A stretch of DNA of 64,000 bases from Kineosporiaceae bacterium (GTDB lineage: Bacteria > Actinomycetota > Actinomycetes > Actinomycetales > Kineosporiaceae), in the NCBI GenBank assembly GCA_016794595.1, contig JAEUJN010000019.1:62001-126000 (forward strand). Direction: 5' to 3'. Every line of letters begins with the position of its first letter. Position 1 is the first letter of the stretch. Positions 6,154-13,783 of the stretch are shown here, one piece after another. The translations under genes were made by a program, and so were the position numbers. The notes beneath the pieces are model-generated. The model made no database searches and had not been told where the DNA came from. It worked only from the letters and a program-made list of their open reading frames with translations.

Positions 6154-8037
6154 TCACCGGGCCGCGAAGGCGAAGTCCGGGCCACCGGTGGGGAGGTAGA
6201 TGACGTATCGATAGGTGCCCACCGACGCGTTCCTGCGCATCGTGGCCCGCACCGGACCGGACCCCGTCGACCGGGTCGAGGAGAGCCCCACCGTGACCCA
6301 GCCCCGGCCCGAGAGCCACTTCTGCAGGTACAGCCGGATGTCGGCCGGGCCTCGGGCGGCCAGGCAGGCGCTCCTGGTCGAGGTGCTCCCCACCCGGAAG
6401 GAACCGCTCGCGGGAGCGATGGCATACCGAGCGCGGCCGATGGTCGCGGTGATCGGCGTGCCGTACCCCCGACACAGCTCCGCCGGGGCCGGGGTGGGGG
6501 TTCTAGACGCGCCTGCCGGACTGCTCTGGGTCGGTGTACTGCTGGGAGTGGTCGGGACGGGGACGGTCGGGACGGGCGCGGTGGTGCCGGGAGTGATCGG
6601 GGCCGCGGTGGTCGGTGTCGGGGTGCCCGCGGGGGGGCCGGCGGGGGTGGTGGCCGGAGTGGTGGGGGCGGGGACGGTGACGCTCGGCGTTGCAGGAGTG
6701 GGGCTGGCCGGTGCCGGAGTCGTCGGTGCCGGGGTGGTCGGTGCCGGAGGCGGAGTCGCGGGAACGGATCCCGTGGTCCTCAGCGACAGGCCGTAGGTCG
6801 CCAGGATCGGGTTGATCGGCTGGAAGTACGTCGTGCCACCGACGGAGCAGTTGCCGTTGCCGCCCGAGGTGACCCCCTGGGCCTGCTGACCGGAGATCCA
6901 TGACCCGCCCGAGTCCCCCCGCTCGGCACAGGCGTTCGTCCTGGTGAGCCCCGTGACGGTGCCCTGGGGGAACATCACGGTGGCGTTCTTCGCCAGGATC
7001 GTGCCGCAGCGCCACCCGGTGGTTGAGCCGGACCGGCAGACCGCAGCGCCGATCACCGCCTCTTCGGACCCGGCGACCTGCACGTTGCCGCCCGCGGCGT
7101 CCCGGACCCAGGGTTGCGGTGTCCAGTTGGCGTTCACCCGAACCCAGCCCCAGTCGTGCCCGGGGAACTGCGATCCCTGGACGACACCCTGATTGGCCCG
7201 GTTCACCCCGGCCGTGCTCGACCCTGCGCTGCCGCAGTGACCAGCCGTGACGTACCCGCCCTCGACGGAGAACCCCACCGAACAGCGGGAGGTGCCGTTG
7301 ATGTAGTAGGCGTCCCCACCGCGGACGTCGGCCAACGTCTGCGGCTGCTCGTCACTGGTGACCACGGTGGTCGTGGCCGGATCGACGCCCGCCGCCGAGA
7401 TGAAGGCGGCGGCGGCCGTGCGTTCGCCGGCGATCACGGTGACGGTGTTCGCCGGAACGTCGATGAACCACGAGGTCACGCCCCGTGGCTCCGCATCGGC
7501 TGCAGCGCGGTCGAGCGCGGCCTTGGTCTGCTCCAGGGTGGATCGGCTCGAGGTCACCAGCGCCGGAATGGCCTGTGCTGCCGAGACTGTCTCGGCGGCA
7601 GCGGGGTCGGTCACCGCCACGGTGAGCGATCCGCTGTCCTCGGTCAGATACGCGCCTGCGTAGGCCTCGCCGAGCCGAGACCGCAGGTCACGATCGAGGG
7701 CGTGGGCTTGGTCATCTCGGATCACCCGGACGATGGCCTCGTCGGCGGTCAGCCCGAGGTCTCGCTGCATGGCCGTCAGAACGGGGTCCGCCGCCACGGG
7801 AGCCGGTGTCGGCGCCACGGCCGTCGCGCCGGGTGCGGCGGCCGTCGCCACGGGTGCGGCGGCGGGCTGCTCACTGCGCCCACCGAGGGCGGCGGGGACG
7901 GCGGCGCCCGCTCCGCCGGCAGGCTCGGCGTCGGCCGTGGTGGATGGCCCCCAGGTGGCTCCCGGCAGACCGACGCCCACGACAGCCAGGGCGAGTCCGG
8001 TCGCGCCGGCGAGGACGAGTAGGTGACGTGGTCGCAT
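6154..8037 (-). CDS. Secreted S1 protease, alpha-lytic/streptogrisin type, with C-terminal accessory domain
   Basis: 627 residues, exported: a hydrophobic signal (about 5-30), an Ala/Pro-rich spacer, an alpha-lytic-type pro-region (about 85-235), then the chymotrypsin-fold protease. The triad is H267 (TAGHCG), D295 (GHDWGW) and S376 (GDSGGS). Paired cysteines at 252/268, 334/344 and 370/397 match streptogrisin disulfides. A Pro/Thr linker of about 100 residues (424-525) leads to a C-terminal domain of about 95 residues with two Cys, which I do not recognise and which may bind cell wall or substrate. The pro-region should act as a folding chaperone. It is a stand-alone gene. Confidence 0.92.
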   Translation of the reverse strand: MRPRHLLVLAGATGLALAVVGVGLPGATWGPSTTADAEPAGGAGAAVPAALGGRSEQPAAAPVATAAAPGATAVAPTPAPVAADPVLTAMQRDLGLTADEAIVRVIRDDQAHALDRDLRSRLGEAYAGAYLTEDSGSLTVAVTDPAAAETVSAAQAIPALVTSSRSTLEQTKAALDRAAADAEPRGVTSWFIDVPANTVTVIAGERTAAAAFISAAGVDPATTTVVTSDEQPQTLADVRGGDAYYINGTSRCSVGFSVEGGYVTAGHCGSAGSSTAGVNRANQGVVQGSQFPGHDWGWVRVNANWTPQPWVRDAAGGNVQVAGSEEAVIGAAVCRSGSTTGWRCGTILAKNATVMFPQGTVTGLTRTNACAERGDSGGSWISGQQAQGVTSGGNGNCSVGGTTYFQPINPILATYGLSLRTTGSVPATPPPAPTTPAPTTPAPASPTPATPSVTVPAPTTPATTPAGPPAGTPTPTTAAPITPGTTAPVPTVPVPTTPSSTPTQSSPAGASRTPTPAPAELCRGYGTPITATIGRARYAIAPASGSFRVGSTSTRSACLAARGPADIRLYLQKWLSGRGWVTVGLSSTRSTGSGPVRATMRRNASVGTYRYVIYLPTGGPDFAFAAR

Positions 8038-8212
8038 GGTGGCCTCTTTCCCCGGGTGATCTGCTGCTCACCACCGTGACGACCCGCCTCTGACGACCGG
8101 GGTAAAGCGGCCTTATGGGTGCCTTTGCCGCCAGGCACACTCCCTTGAGGCAGCGTGGCGAGCCAATGCGCCGAACGCGCCGTCCGGCCTGACCTGCGGG
8201 CGCGGCTCGGCC

Positions 8213-8218
8213 TAGACT
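8213..8218 (+). promoter_or_regulatory. -10 box (TAGACT) of the DUF3039 gene
   Basis: TAGACT ends 9 nt before the ATG at 8227; a leaderless or nearly leaderless transcript is likely. Confidence 0.45.
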
Positions 8219-8226
8219 CGGGCCCC

Positions 8227-8586
8227 ATGAGCTCCGTCGACGACCCCACACCGCTGTCCTCACCGATGACGGCTCCCTCGGTGGACGGCGGGGCCACCGC
8301 ACTGCTCGAGCGCGAGCTGGTCGAGCAGCCGGTCGAGCCGGGCGACCACGAACGCTTCGCGCACTACGTGCGCAAGGAGAAGATCGTCGAGTCCGCGGTC
8401 ACCGGGATGCCGGTGATCGCCCTGTGCGGCAAGGTCTGGGTGCCCGGGCGCGACCCCAGCAAGTTCCCGGTCTGCCCGATGTGCAAGGAGATCTACGAGC
8501 AGCTGCCCCGCGGCGGCGGCGACGGCAAGGGATCGGGCGCCGACAAGGGGTCCGGGTCGGGCTCCGGATCCGGTGGGGACGCCTAG
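8227..8586 (+). CDS. DUF3039 protein
   Basis: 119 residues. The conserved block HERFAHYVRKEKI, GMPVIALCGKVWVPGRDP and FPVCPMCKEIYE is the actinobacterial DUF3039 signature. The cysteines in ALCGK and CPMCKE suggest metal (zinc) binding, which is inference. The tail is a Gly/Ser/Lys low-complexity stretch. Function is unknown, but the family is nearly universal in actinobacteria. The final codons overlap the start of the MFS gene by 14 bases in another frame. Confidence 0.85.
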   Translation: MSSVDDPTPLSSPMTAPSVDGGATALLERELVEQPVEPGDHERFAHYVRKEKIVESAVTGMPVIALCGKVWVPGRDPSKFPVCPMCKEIYEQLPRGGGDGKGSGADKGSGSGSGSGGDA

Positions 8587-10003
8587 CCCCTGGAGCCGCC
8601 CGCACCGGGCCACCACGGCGGCCATCGTCGCCGTCACGCTGCTGGTCGCCTTCGAGGCCTACGCCGTCGTGACCGCGATGCCGGTGGCGGCGCGGGCCCT
8701 GGGGGGCCTGCGCGAGTACGGTCTGGCCTTCTCGCTGTTCGTGACCACCGCCCTGTTGGGCATCGTCGGCGCCGGTGAGCTGGTCGGCCGCCGTGGCCCC
8801 GCGGTCACCATGCTGCTCGGACTGGTCACCTTCGGCGTGGGCCTGACGATCAGCGGGACGGCGACCACCTTCGCCACCTTCCTCGCCGGGCGGGCACTGT
8901 CCGGCCTCGGCGGCGGCGTCCACATGGTCTGCCTGTACGTGCTGGTGGGTGCCGCGTTCGCGGAATCCCTGCAGCCCAGGGTGTTCGGGCTGATCTCGGC
9001 GAGCTGGGTGCTGCCCAGTCTGATCGGGCCACCGGTGGCCGGCCTGCTCGCCACCCACGTCGGGTGGCAGGCGCCCTTCCTGGCCGTGCTGCCGCTGCTG
9101 CCCGCCCCGCTGTGGGTGCTCTGGACGCGTCTGCGTGCCGTCGGCGTCGCCTCGGGCGCCCCGGGTGCCGCGAGCTCGGGCGGGGGACGGCGCCGCCTGG
9201 GGGCCGCCGTCCTGCTCGCCGGCGGCGCCGGCTGCCTGCAATGGGCCCAGTGGGCGTTGACCGCCGACGCCGCCCCCGGCGTCCTGGTGGCGGCCCTGGG
9301 CGCCGGCGGGGCGGCGGTGATGCTGGCCGGGTTGCCGCGGCTGCTGCCGTCAGGGGTGTTCCGGGCCGCGCGGGGGCTGCCCGCGCTGGTGGTCCACCGC
9401 ACCGGGATCAATGCCGCCTTCTTCGGCTCGGAGGCGTTCCTGACCCTCATGCTGGTCGAGCACCGCGGCGTGAGTCCGGCCCTGGCGGGGGTGGCGCTGA
9501 CCTTCGGGGCGATCGGCTGGTTTGCCGGGTCGTGGAGCCAGGGCCACTGGCCCGGGGGGTCGACCGGACCCAGCGGAGCCGAGCGCCCCGATCGCTACCG
9601 GCTGGTGAGCATCGGCGGACTGCTCATCGGCGCGGCGCTCACCGGCCTGGCGTTCACCCCGCTGACCTGGGTGCCACCGGTGCTGGTGGCACCGATCTGG
9701 GTGGTGGCCGGGCTCGGCATGGGGTGGGCGATGTCCTGCTCGAGCGTGCTGTTGTTGCGCCTGGCCCCGGCGGCGGAGCAGGGTCGCAGCGCTGCCGCCG
9801 TCCAGATCGGTGACAACCTGGGCAGCATGATCGGCATCGGGGGCGCCGGTGCGCTGTTCGCCGCGGCCTACCGTCCCGGTGAGGTCACCGGGGCAGGCGT
9901 CTTCGCCGCGATCTGGCTGCTGCTGGCGTTGGCCGGGCTCGGAGCCGGCGTCGTGGCCCGCCGGATCCGGCCCGTCGCGCCGCCGGTCAATGGCTCCCCT
10001 TGA
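8573..10003 (+). CDS. MFS transporter
   Basis: 476 residues with 12-14 hydrophobic helices. The N-terminal half has the drug:H+ antiporter look: TAMPVAARALGG after TM1, GELVGRRGP as the loop 2-3 motif, and SGLGGGVHMVCLY in TM4. The substrate cannot be told; the overall look is of a multidrug or small-metabolite exporter. GTG at 8573 overlaps the DUF3039 end. An ATG further in would delete TM1, so the long form is preferred. Its last 17 bases overlap the small opposite-strand gene that follows sqr. Confidence 0.85.
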   Translation: MGTPSPWSRPHRATTAAIVAVTLLVAFEAYAVVTAMPVAARALGGLREYGLAFSLFVTTALLGIVGAGELVGRRGPAVTMLLGLVTFGVGLTISGTATTFATFLAGRALSGLGGGVHMVCLYVLVGAAFAESLQPRVFGLISASWVLPSLIGPPVAGLLATHVGWQAPFLAVLPLLPAPLWVLWTRLRAVGVASGAPGAASSGGGRRRLGAAVLLAGGAGCLQWAQWALTADAAPGVLVAALGAGGAAVMLAGLPRLLPSGVFRAARGLPALVVHRTGINAAFFGSEAFLTLMLVEHRGVSPALAGVALTFGAIGWFAGSWSQGHWPGGSTGPSGAERPDRYRLVSIGGLLIGAALTGLAFTPLTWVPPVLVAPIWVVAGLGMGWAMSCSSVLLLRLAPAAEQGRSAAAVQIGDNLGSMIGIGGAGALFAAAYRPGEVTGAGVFAAIWLLLALAGLGAGVVARRIRPVAPPVNGSP

Positions 10004-10202
10004 GCACCATCTTCATGATCCGGCTATTGAGCACCAGGAACCGCACGCCCTGGATCAGCAGGCTCTGCCGGGCCCTGATGGTCTTGGCGGTCGGAAGCGG
10101 CGCGGCCGCGATGGCCCGGTCGGATTCCAGCAAGGCCGCATCGTCCCGCGGGGTGGGGGAGGGGCTGGGGGAGGGGCTGGGGGAGGGGTGGGCAGAGGTC
10201 AT
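9987..10202 (-). CDS. Small protein downstream of sulfide:quinone reductase
   Basis: 71 residues. It begins with a Pro-Ser repeat (SPSPSPSPSPTP), then a basic segment rich in hydrophobic residues (RQSLLIQGVRFLVLNSRIMKMVLK). ATG at 10202 follows the sqr stop by 4 bases and has GGAG 7 nt upstream, so it is probably translated with sqr. The end is amphipathic and could associate with the membrane or with SQR, but that is inference. I do not recognise a family. The gene end overlaps the MFS gene by 17 bases. Confidence 0.6.
   Translation of the reverse strand: MTSAHPSPSPSPSPSPTPRDDAALLESDRAIAAAPLPTAKTIRARQSLLIQGVRFLVLNSRIMKMVLKGSH
10155..10189. repeat. 12-bp tandem repeat (GGGGGAGGGGCT), three units
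   Basis: Three head-to-tail copies, the last imperfect, encode the Pro-Ser run of the small protein on the minus strand. Such repeats change copy number by slippage. Confidence 0.8.
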
Positions 10203-10206
10203 CGAT

Positions 10207-11664
10207 TCACTCCGGGATGAAGTGCCAGCCCGGGCGGGCCTTGGCCTTGTAGATGAACAGGTAGTGCAACATCAGCTTCAGCCAGTGCCCGGCCAGGCCG
10301 ATCTCGCCGATGGTGTCGGTCAGGCTGCGGCCGTGCCCCGGGTACTTCTGGTAGTCGGGGACCACCGGGTACATGGTCATCGACGCCGCCGATCCGTGAC
10401 GCAAACCCGTTCCGGCCGAGGCCACGCAGGCGGCTCCCATGTCGGCCATCGAGGCCTCGTGGGTGTGCGCGTCCGCTCCCTTGGTGATCCGCTCGACGAT
10501 GGTCAGGGCCGCCACCTTGCCCATCACGCCGGACGGCATGCCGGTGCGAGGGGGTGAGGGTGCCACGACCGTGCCGTTGGGGCTCGTGCGCGGGCGGGAG
10601 ATCTGGTGCGGTGGGGCGAAGGCGATGCCGACCGCGAACACGTTCGGGTAGCCAGGGCTCTCGTAGGTGCTGGGCCAGTCCTCGGCCCGCCACTGGTCGT
10701 AGCCCTTGGCGGTGTAGTCGGCGTCGACCTTCATGAAACCACTGGGCGCGAACAGGTTCTGGGTGATCTCGGCGCCGTCCCGGTCGAAGGCCTGCAGATC
10801 GGCCCCCCGGAAGGGCGGCAGCAGCATGGCGAAGTCGAAGGCCAGTTCGTGCCGGCTGCCGTCCAGCTGCTCGTAGTGCACGACCCCGGGCTCGACGCGT
10901 TCGACGTGCGCGCCGAGGATCGCCCGGACCCCGCGCTCACGGAAGAGCGACTCGGTCCACATCTTGCTGCTGGTCCGAAAACCGTTCTGCTCGAACGTCA
11001 TCCCGTCGACCCCGAAGTCGCCGAGTTCGAACTCGTTGGTCAGGTAGATCACCTCGGCCAGGTCACGCACCCCGGCCTGGCGAAGCTCGTGGTCGACGTT
11101 GAAGACGTACTCGAACGCCGCTCCCTCGCAGGTGCACGTGCCGTGGCCCATGCCGACGATCAGGGTCTGGTGCCGGCCCTGGCGCAGCCGTTCGATGGTC
11201 TCCCCGAGGGCCTTGGCGGCCTCGGTGGCGTGCCCCGCGGTGCAGACCGACAGGGAGTTGCCGTCGGGGCCGAGCCCGGGGGTGGCGGCGAAGTTGAGGC
11301 GGGGCCCAGTGGCGTTGATCAGGTAGTCGTAGCGCAGGCGCTCGGTCTGGCCCGTGCGGTCGGGGCTGGTGTACACGATGTCGACCGCACCCGTGGGGTC
11401 GCCCTGGTCGCCCTCGGGGCGGATCGCCACGGCCTTCGCCTGGTGGTAGGTGATGCCCTTGCGGCGGTAGATCGGGGCCAGGGGGAACACCACCTTGTCG
11501 GCGCCCATGCGGCCCACGCCGACCCAGATGTTCGACGGGATCCAGTTCCACTGCGAGTTGGGTGAGACCACCACCACCTCGTGGGCCTTGCCCAGCTTGC
11601 GGCGCAGGTGCAGGGCCGCCGTGTGGCCCGACACCCCCGCGCCGAGGACGACGATCCGTGCCAT
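10207..11664 (-). CDS. sqr: Sulfide:quinone oxidoreductase-like flavoprotein
   Basis: 485 residues from ATG 11664, chosen because GGAGG lies 8 nt upstream; a GTG at 11673 would abut that site. FAD binding: VVLGAGVSGHTAALHLRR at the N-terminus, and the second motif near the C-terminus (NVFAVGIAFAPP). The CTCEG segment near residue 180 and other cysteines fit the SQR active site region. The hydrophobic C-terminal helices (WLKLMLHYLFIYKAK) are the usual membrane anchor. It oxidises sulfide to sulfane sulfur and reduces menaquinone, at the inner face of the membrane. A CsoR/CstR-like palindrome upstream suggests sulfide-responsive control. Confidence 0.82.
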   Translation of the reverse strand: MARIVVLGAGVSGHTAALHLRRKLGKAHEVVVVSPNSQWNWIPSNIWVGVGRMGADKVVFPLAPIYRRKGITYHQAKAVAIRPEGDQGDPTGAVDIVYTSPDRTGQTERLRYDYLINATGPRLNFAATPGLGPDGNSLSVCTAGHATEAAKALGETIERLRQGRHQTLIVGMGHGTCTCEGAAFEYVFNVDHELRQAGVRDLAEVIYLTNEFELGDFGVDGMTFEQNGFRTSSKMWTESLFRERGVRAILGAHVERVEPGVVHYEQLDGSRHELAFDFAMLLPPFRGADLQAFDRDGAEITQNLFAPSGFMKVDADYTAKGYDQWRAEDWPSTYESPGYPNVFAVGIAFAPPHQISRPRTSPNGTVVAPSPPRTGMPSGVMGKVAALTIVERITKGADAHTHEASMADMGAACVASAGTGLRHGSAASMTMYPVVPDYQKYPGHGRSLTDTIGEIGLAGHWLKLMLHYLFIYKAKARPGWHFIPE

Positions 11665-11699
11665 GCGCGCCACCTCCGGTAACGACCGGTGAGTCTGTG

Positions 11700-11725
11700 C
11701 TGATATACCCCCAGGGGTATATCAG
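11700..11725. promoter_or_regulatory. CsoR/CstR-type palindromic operator upstream of sqr
   Basis: Perfect 12-bp arms, CTGATATACCCC and GGGGTATATCAG, flank a CA centre. The core TATACCCC-n2-GGGGTATA is the known layout of CsoR-family (copper or persulfide sensor) operators. It is 36 bases upstream of the sqr start codon. Confidence 0.75.
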
Positions 11726-11886
11726 AGCACAGATGCCCGCCACCGGCCAGAGGGTGCGGCCACGATCAGCCGAACGGCTGGTGGTGAAGAGTCGGGCCGG
11801 GAGTGGGCTCGGCACCCGACTAGCACACCCCGGGTCGCCACGCCCGTACCCGGCAACCGTCGGTGAGTCGGGTCGCCGTCCTGGAC

Positions 11887-11892
11887 TAGGGT
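11887..11892 (+). promoter_or_regulatory. -10 box (TAGGGT) of the helicase gene
   Basis: TAGGGT predicts a start of transcription near 11899, between the two candidate GTG codons at 11896 and 11902. A leaderless mRNA starting at 11902 is plausible. Confidence 0.4.
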
Positions 11893-11895
11893 CCC

Positions 11896-13677
11896 GTGCT
11901 CGTGAGTGGCCGCCAGCACGTGACCCCACGCCGCAGTGAGAACCTCTCCCCGGCCTTCCCGGCCAGGGCCTCGTGGGGGACCGCGGCCAAGCTGCGGGCG
12001 TGGCAGCAACAGGCCCTCGACCGCTACCTCGAGACCCAGCCGCGCGACTTCCTGGCCGTGGCCACCCCCGGGGCCGGCAAGACCACCTTCGCCCTGCGGG
12101 TCGCCGCCGAGCTGCTCGATCGCCGCGTCGTGCAGCGGATCACGGTGGTCTGCCCGACCGAGCACCTGAAGACCCAGTGGGCCGAGGCGGCCCACCGGGC
12201 CGGGATCCGGCTGGACCCCACCTTCCGCAACAGTCACGGGTCCCACTCGCGCTCCTACGACGGGGTGGCCGTCACCTACGCCCAGATCGCCACCCGGCCC
12301 GCCTTGCACCGCGCGCGCACCGAGGCCGCCCGAACCCTGGTGATCCTGGACGAGATCCACCACGGCGGGGACGCGCTGTCCTGGGGCGATGCCATCCGCG
12401 AGGCGTTCGAGCCCGCCACCCGGCGGCTGTCGCTGACCGGCACCCCGTTCCGCTCCGACGACGCGCCGATCCCGTTCGTCAGCTACGAACCCGACCCCCG
12501 GGACGCCGCCGGGGCGCTGCGGTCGCGAGCCGACCACAGCTACGGCTATGCCGATGCCCTGCGCGACCGCGTCGTCCGGCCGGTGATCTTCCTGTCCTAC
12601 TCCGGTGAGATGCGCTGGCGCACCCGCTCGGGCGACGAGCTGAGCGCCCGGCTCGGCGAGGCGATGACCCGGGACATGGCCGCGCAGGCCTGGCGCACGG
12701 CGCTGGACCCGGGCGGGCAGTGGATCCCCGCAGTGCTCGCGGCCGCCGACCAACGGCTCACCCAGGTGCGTCGAGCCGTCCCGGACGCCGGTGGCCTGGT
12801 GATCGCCACCGATCAGAGCGCGGCCCGGGCCTACGCCGCGTTGCTGCGCGGGATCAGTGGCGAGGTGCCCGAGGTGGTGGTCTCGGACGACGCCACGTCC
12901 TCGCAACGGATCGAGGACTTCACCGGATCCGACCGGCGCTGGATGGTCGCGGTGCGGATGGTCTCCGAGGGAGTGGACATCCCGAGACTGGCGGTGGGGG
13001 TGTACGCCACCTCGACGTCGACGCCGCTGTTCTTCGCCCAGGCCGTGGGCCGGTTCGTGCGCGCCCGCTCCCGCGGGGAGACCGCCTCGATCTTCCTGCC
13101 CAGCGTCCCCGGCCTGCTGGCGCTGGCCGGCGAACTCGAGCTGGAGCGCGACCACGTGCTGGGCGCCCCGGCGCGTGCCGAGGACGACTGGTCGCCCGAG
13201 GACGACGAGCTGGCCGCGGCCAACCGGGCAGAGAAGGCATCGAACGCCTTGGAGGGCACTGCCTTTCAGGCTCTGGACGCCCAGGCAACCTTCGACCGGG
13301 TGTTGTTCGACGCCCAGGAGTTCGGCACCGCGGCGGAGGTCGGCAGCGAGCACGAGCAGGGCTTCCTCGACCTGCCCGGGCTACTCGAGCCCGAAGAGGT
13401 CACGCACGCGTTGCGGGCCCGCCAGGCGCGCCAGCTCGCCGGTCAGCGCCGGGTGGCCACGGTCACCGAGGTGGCCACGCACCGGGAGCTCACCGCCCTG
13501 CGCAAGGAACTGCACTCCTTGGTCGGGGCCTGGGCGCGGCGGACCGGGCAGCCGCACGGCGTGGTCCATGCCGATCTGCGCGCCCGCTGCGGGGGACCCG
13601 AGGTGGCCACGGCGAGCGCCGAGCAGGTGCAGGCCCGGATCGCCACCTTGCGCAACTGGTTCGTCGGCCGCCGCTGA
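11896..13677 (+). CDS. DEAD/DEAH-box superfamily 2 helicase
   Basis: 593 residues. Helicase motifs in order: Walker A TPGAGKTTF (about residue 57), DEIHH (motif II, near 152), LTGTPF (motif III, near 183), then SEGVDIPRL and QAVGRFVRAR (motifs V and VI, near 357-390). The enzyme is an ATP-driven nucleic-acid translocase or remodeller; the C-terminal 170 residues have no recognised domain. It stands alone, not beside methylase or nuclease genes, so a restriction role is not supported. The start may instead be GTG at 11902. Confidence 0.88.
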   Translation: MLVSGRQHVTPRRSENLSPAFPARASWGTAAKLRAWQQQALDRYLETQPRDFLAVATPGAGKTTFALRVAAELLDRRVVQRITVVCPTEHLKTQWAEAAHRAGIRLDPTFRNSHGSHSRSYDGVAVTYAQIATRPALHRARTEAARTLVILDEIHHGGDALSWGDAIREAFEPATRRLSLTGTPFRSDDAPIPFVSYEPDPRDAAGALRSRADHSYGYADALRDRVVRPVIFLSYSGEMRWRTRSGDELSARLGEAMTRDMAAQAWRTALDPGGQWIPAVLAAADQRLTQVRRAVPDAGGLVIATDQSAARAYAALLRGISGEVPEVVVSDDATSSQRIEDFTGSDRRWMVAVRMVSEGVDIPRLAVGVYATSTSTPLFFAQAVGRFVRARSRGETASIFLPSVPGLLALAGELELERDHVLGAPARAEDDWSPEDDELAAANRAEKASNALEGTAFQALDAQATFDRVLFDAQEFGTAAEVGSEHEQGFLDLPGLLEPEEVTHALRARQARQLAGQRRVATVTEVATHRELTALRKELHSLVGAWARRTGQPHGVVHADLRARCGGPEVATASAEQVQARIATLRNWFVGRR

Positions 13678-13702
13678 CCGCCGCCCCGTGACCTCACCAC
13701 TG

Positions 13703-13766
13703 CCCCACCCCCTCGTGATCATTCACTTTCGACCCGTCGAAAGTGCATGATCACGAGGGGGTGGGG
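13703..13766. repeat. Palindromic junction element, copy 2 (longest)
   Basis: 30-bp arms with one mismatch (position 13723) around a CCCG loop. The inner core is CTCGTGATCATTCACTTTCG; the outer part is a CCCCACCCC/GGGGTGGGG extension. It lies between the convergent helicase and TrpRS-like genes. Confidence 0.85.
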
Positions 13767-13783
13767 TGCGAGGGGGTGTGCGG

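Noticed and set aside
9987-10202. Treating the small sqr-linked frame as spurious
   Set aside because: Rejected as a dismissal: the ribosome site and 4-base coupling to sqr make it a likely gene despite the overlap with the MFS gene.
11896-13677. Helicase as part of a restriction or phage-defence system
   Set aside because: No methylase, nuclease or other defence gene is adjacent, and the neighbours are housekeeping or metabolic genes.
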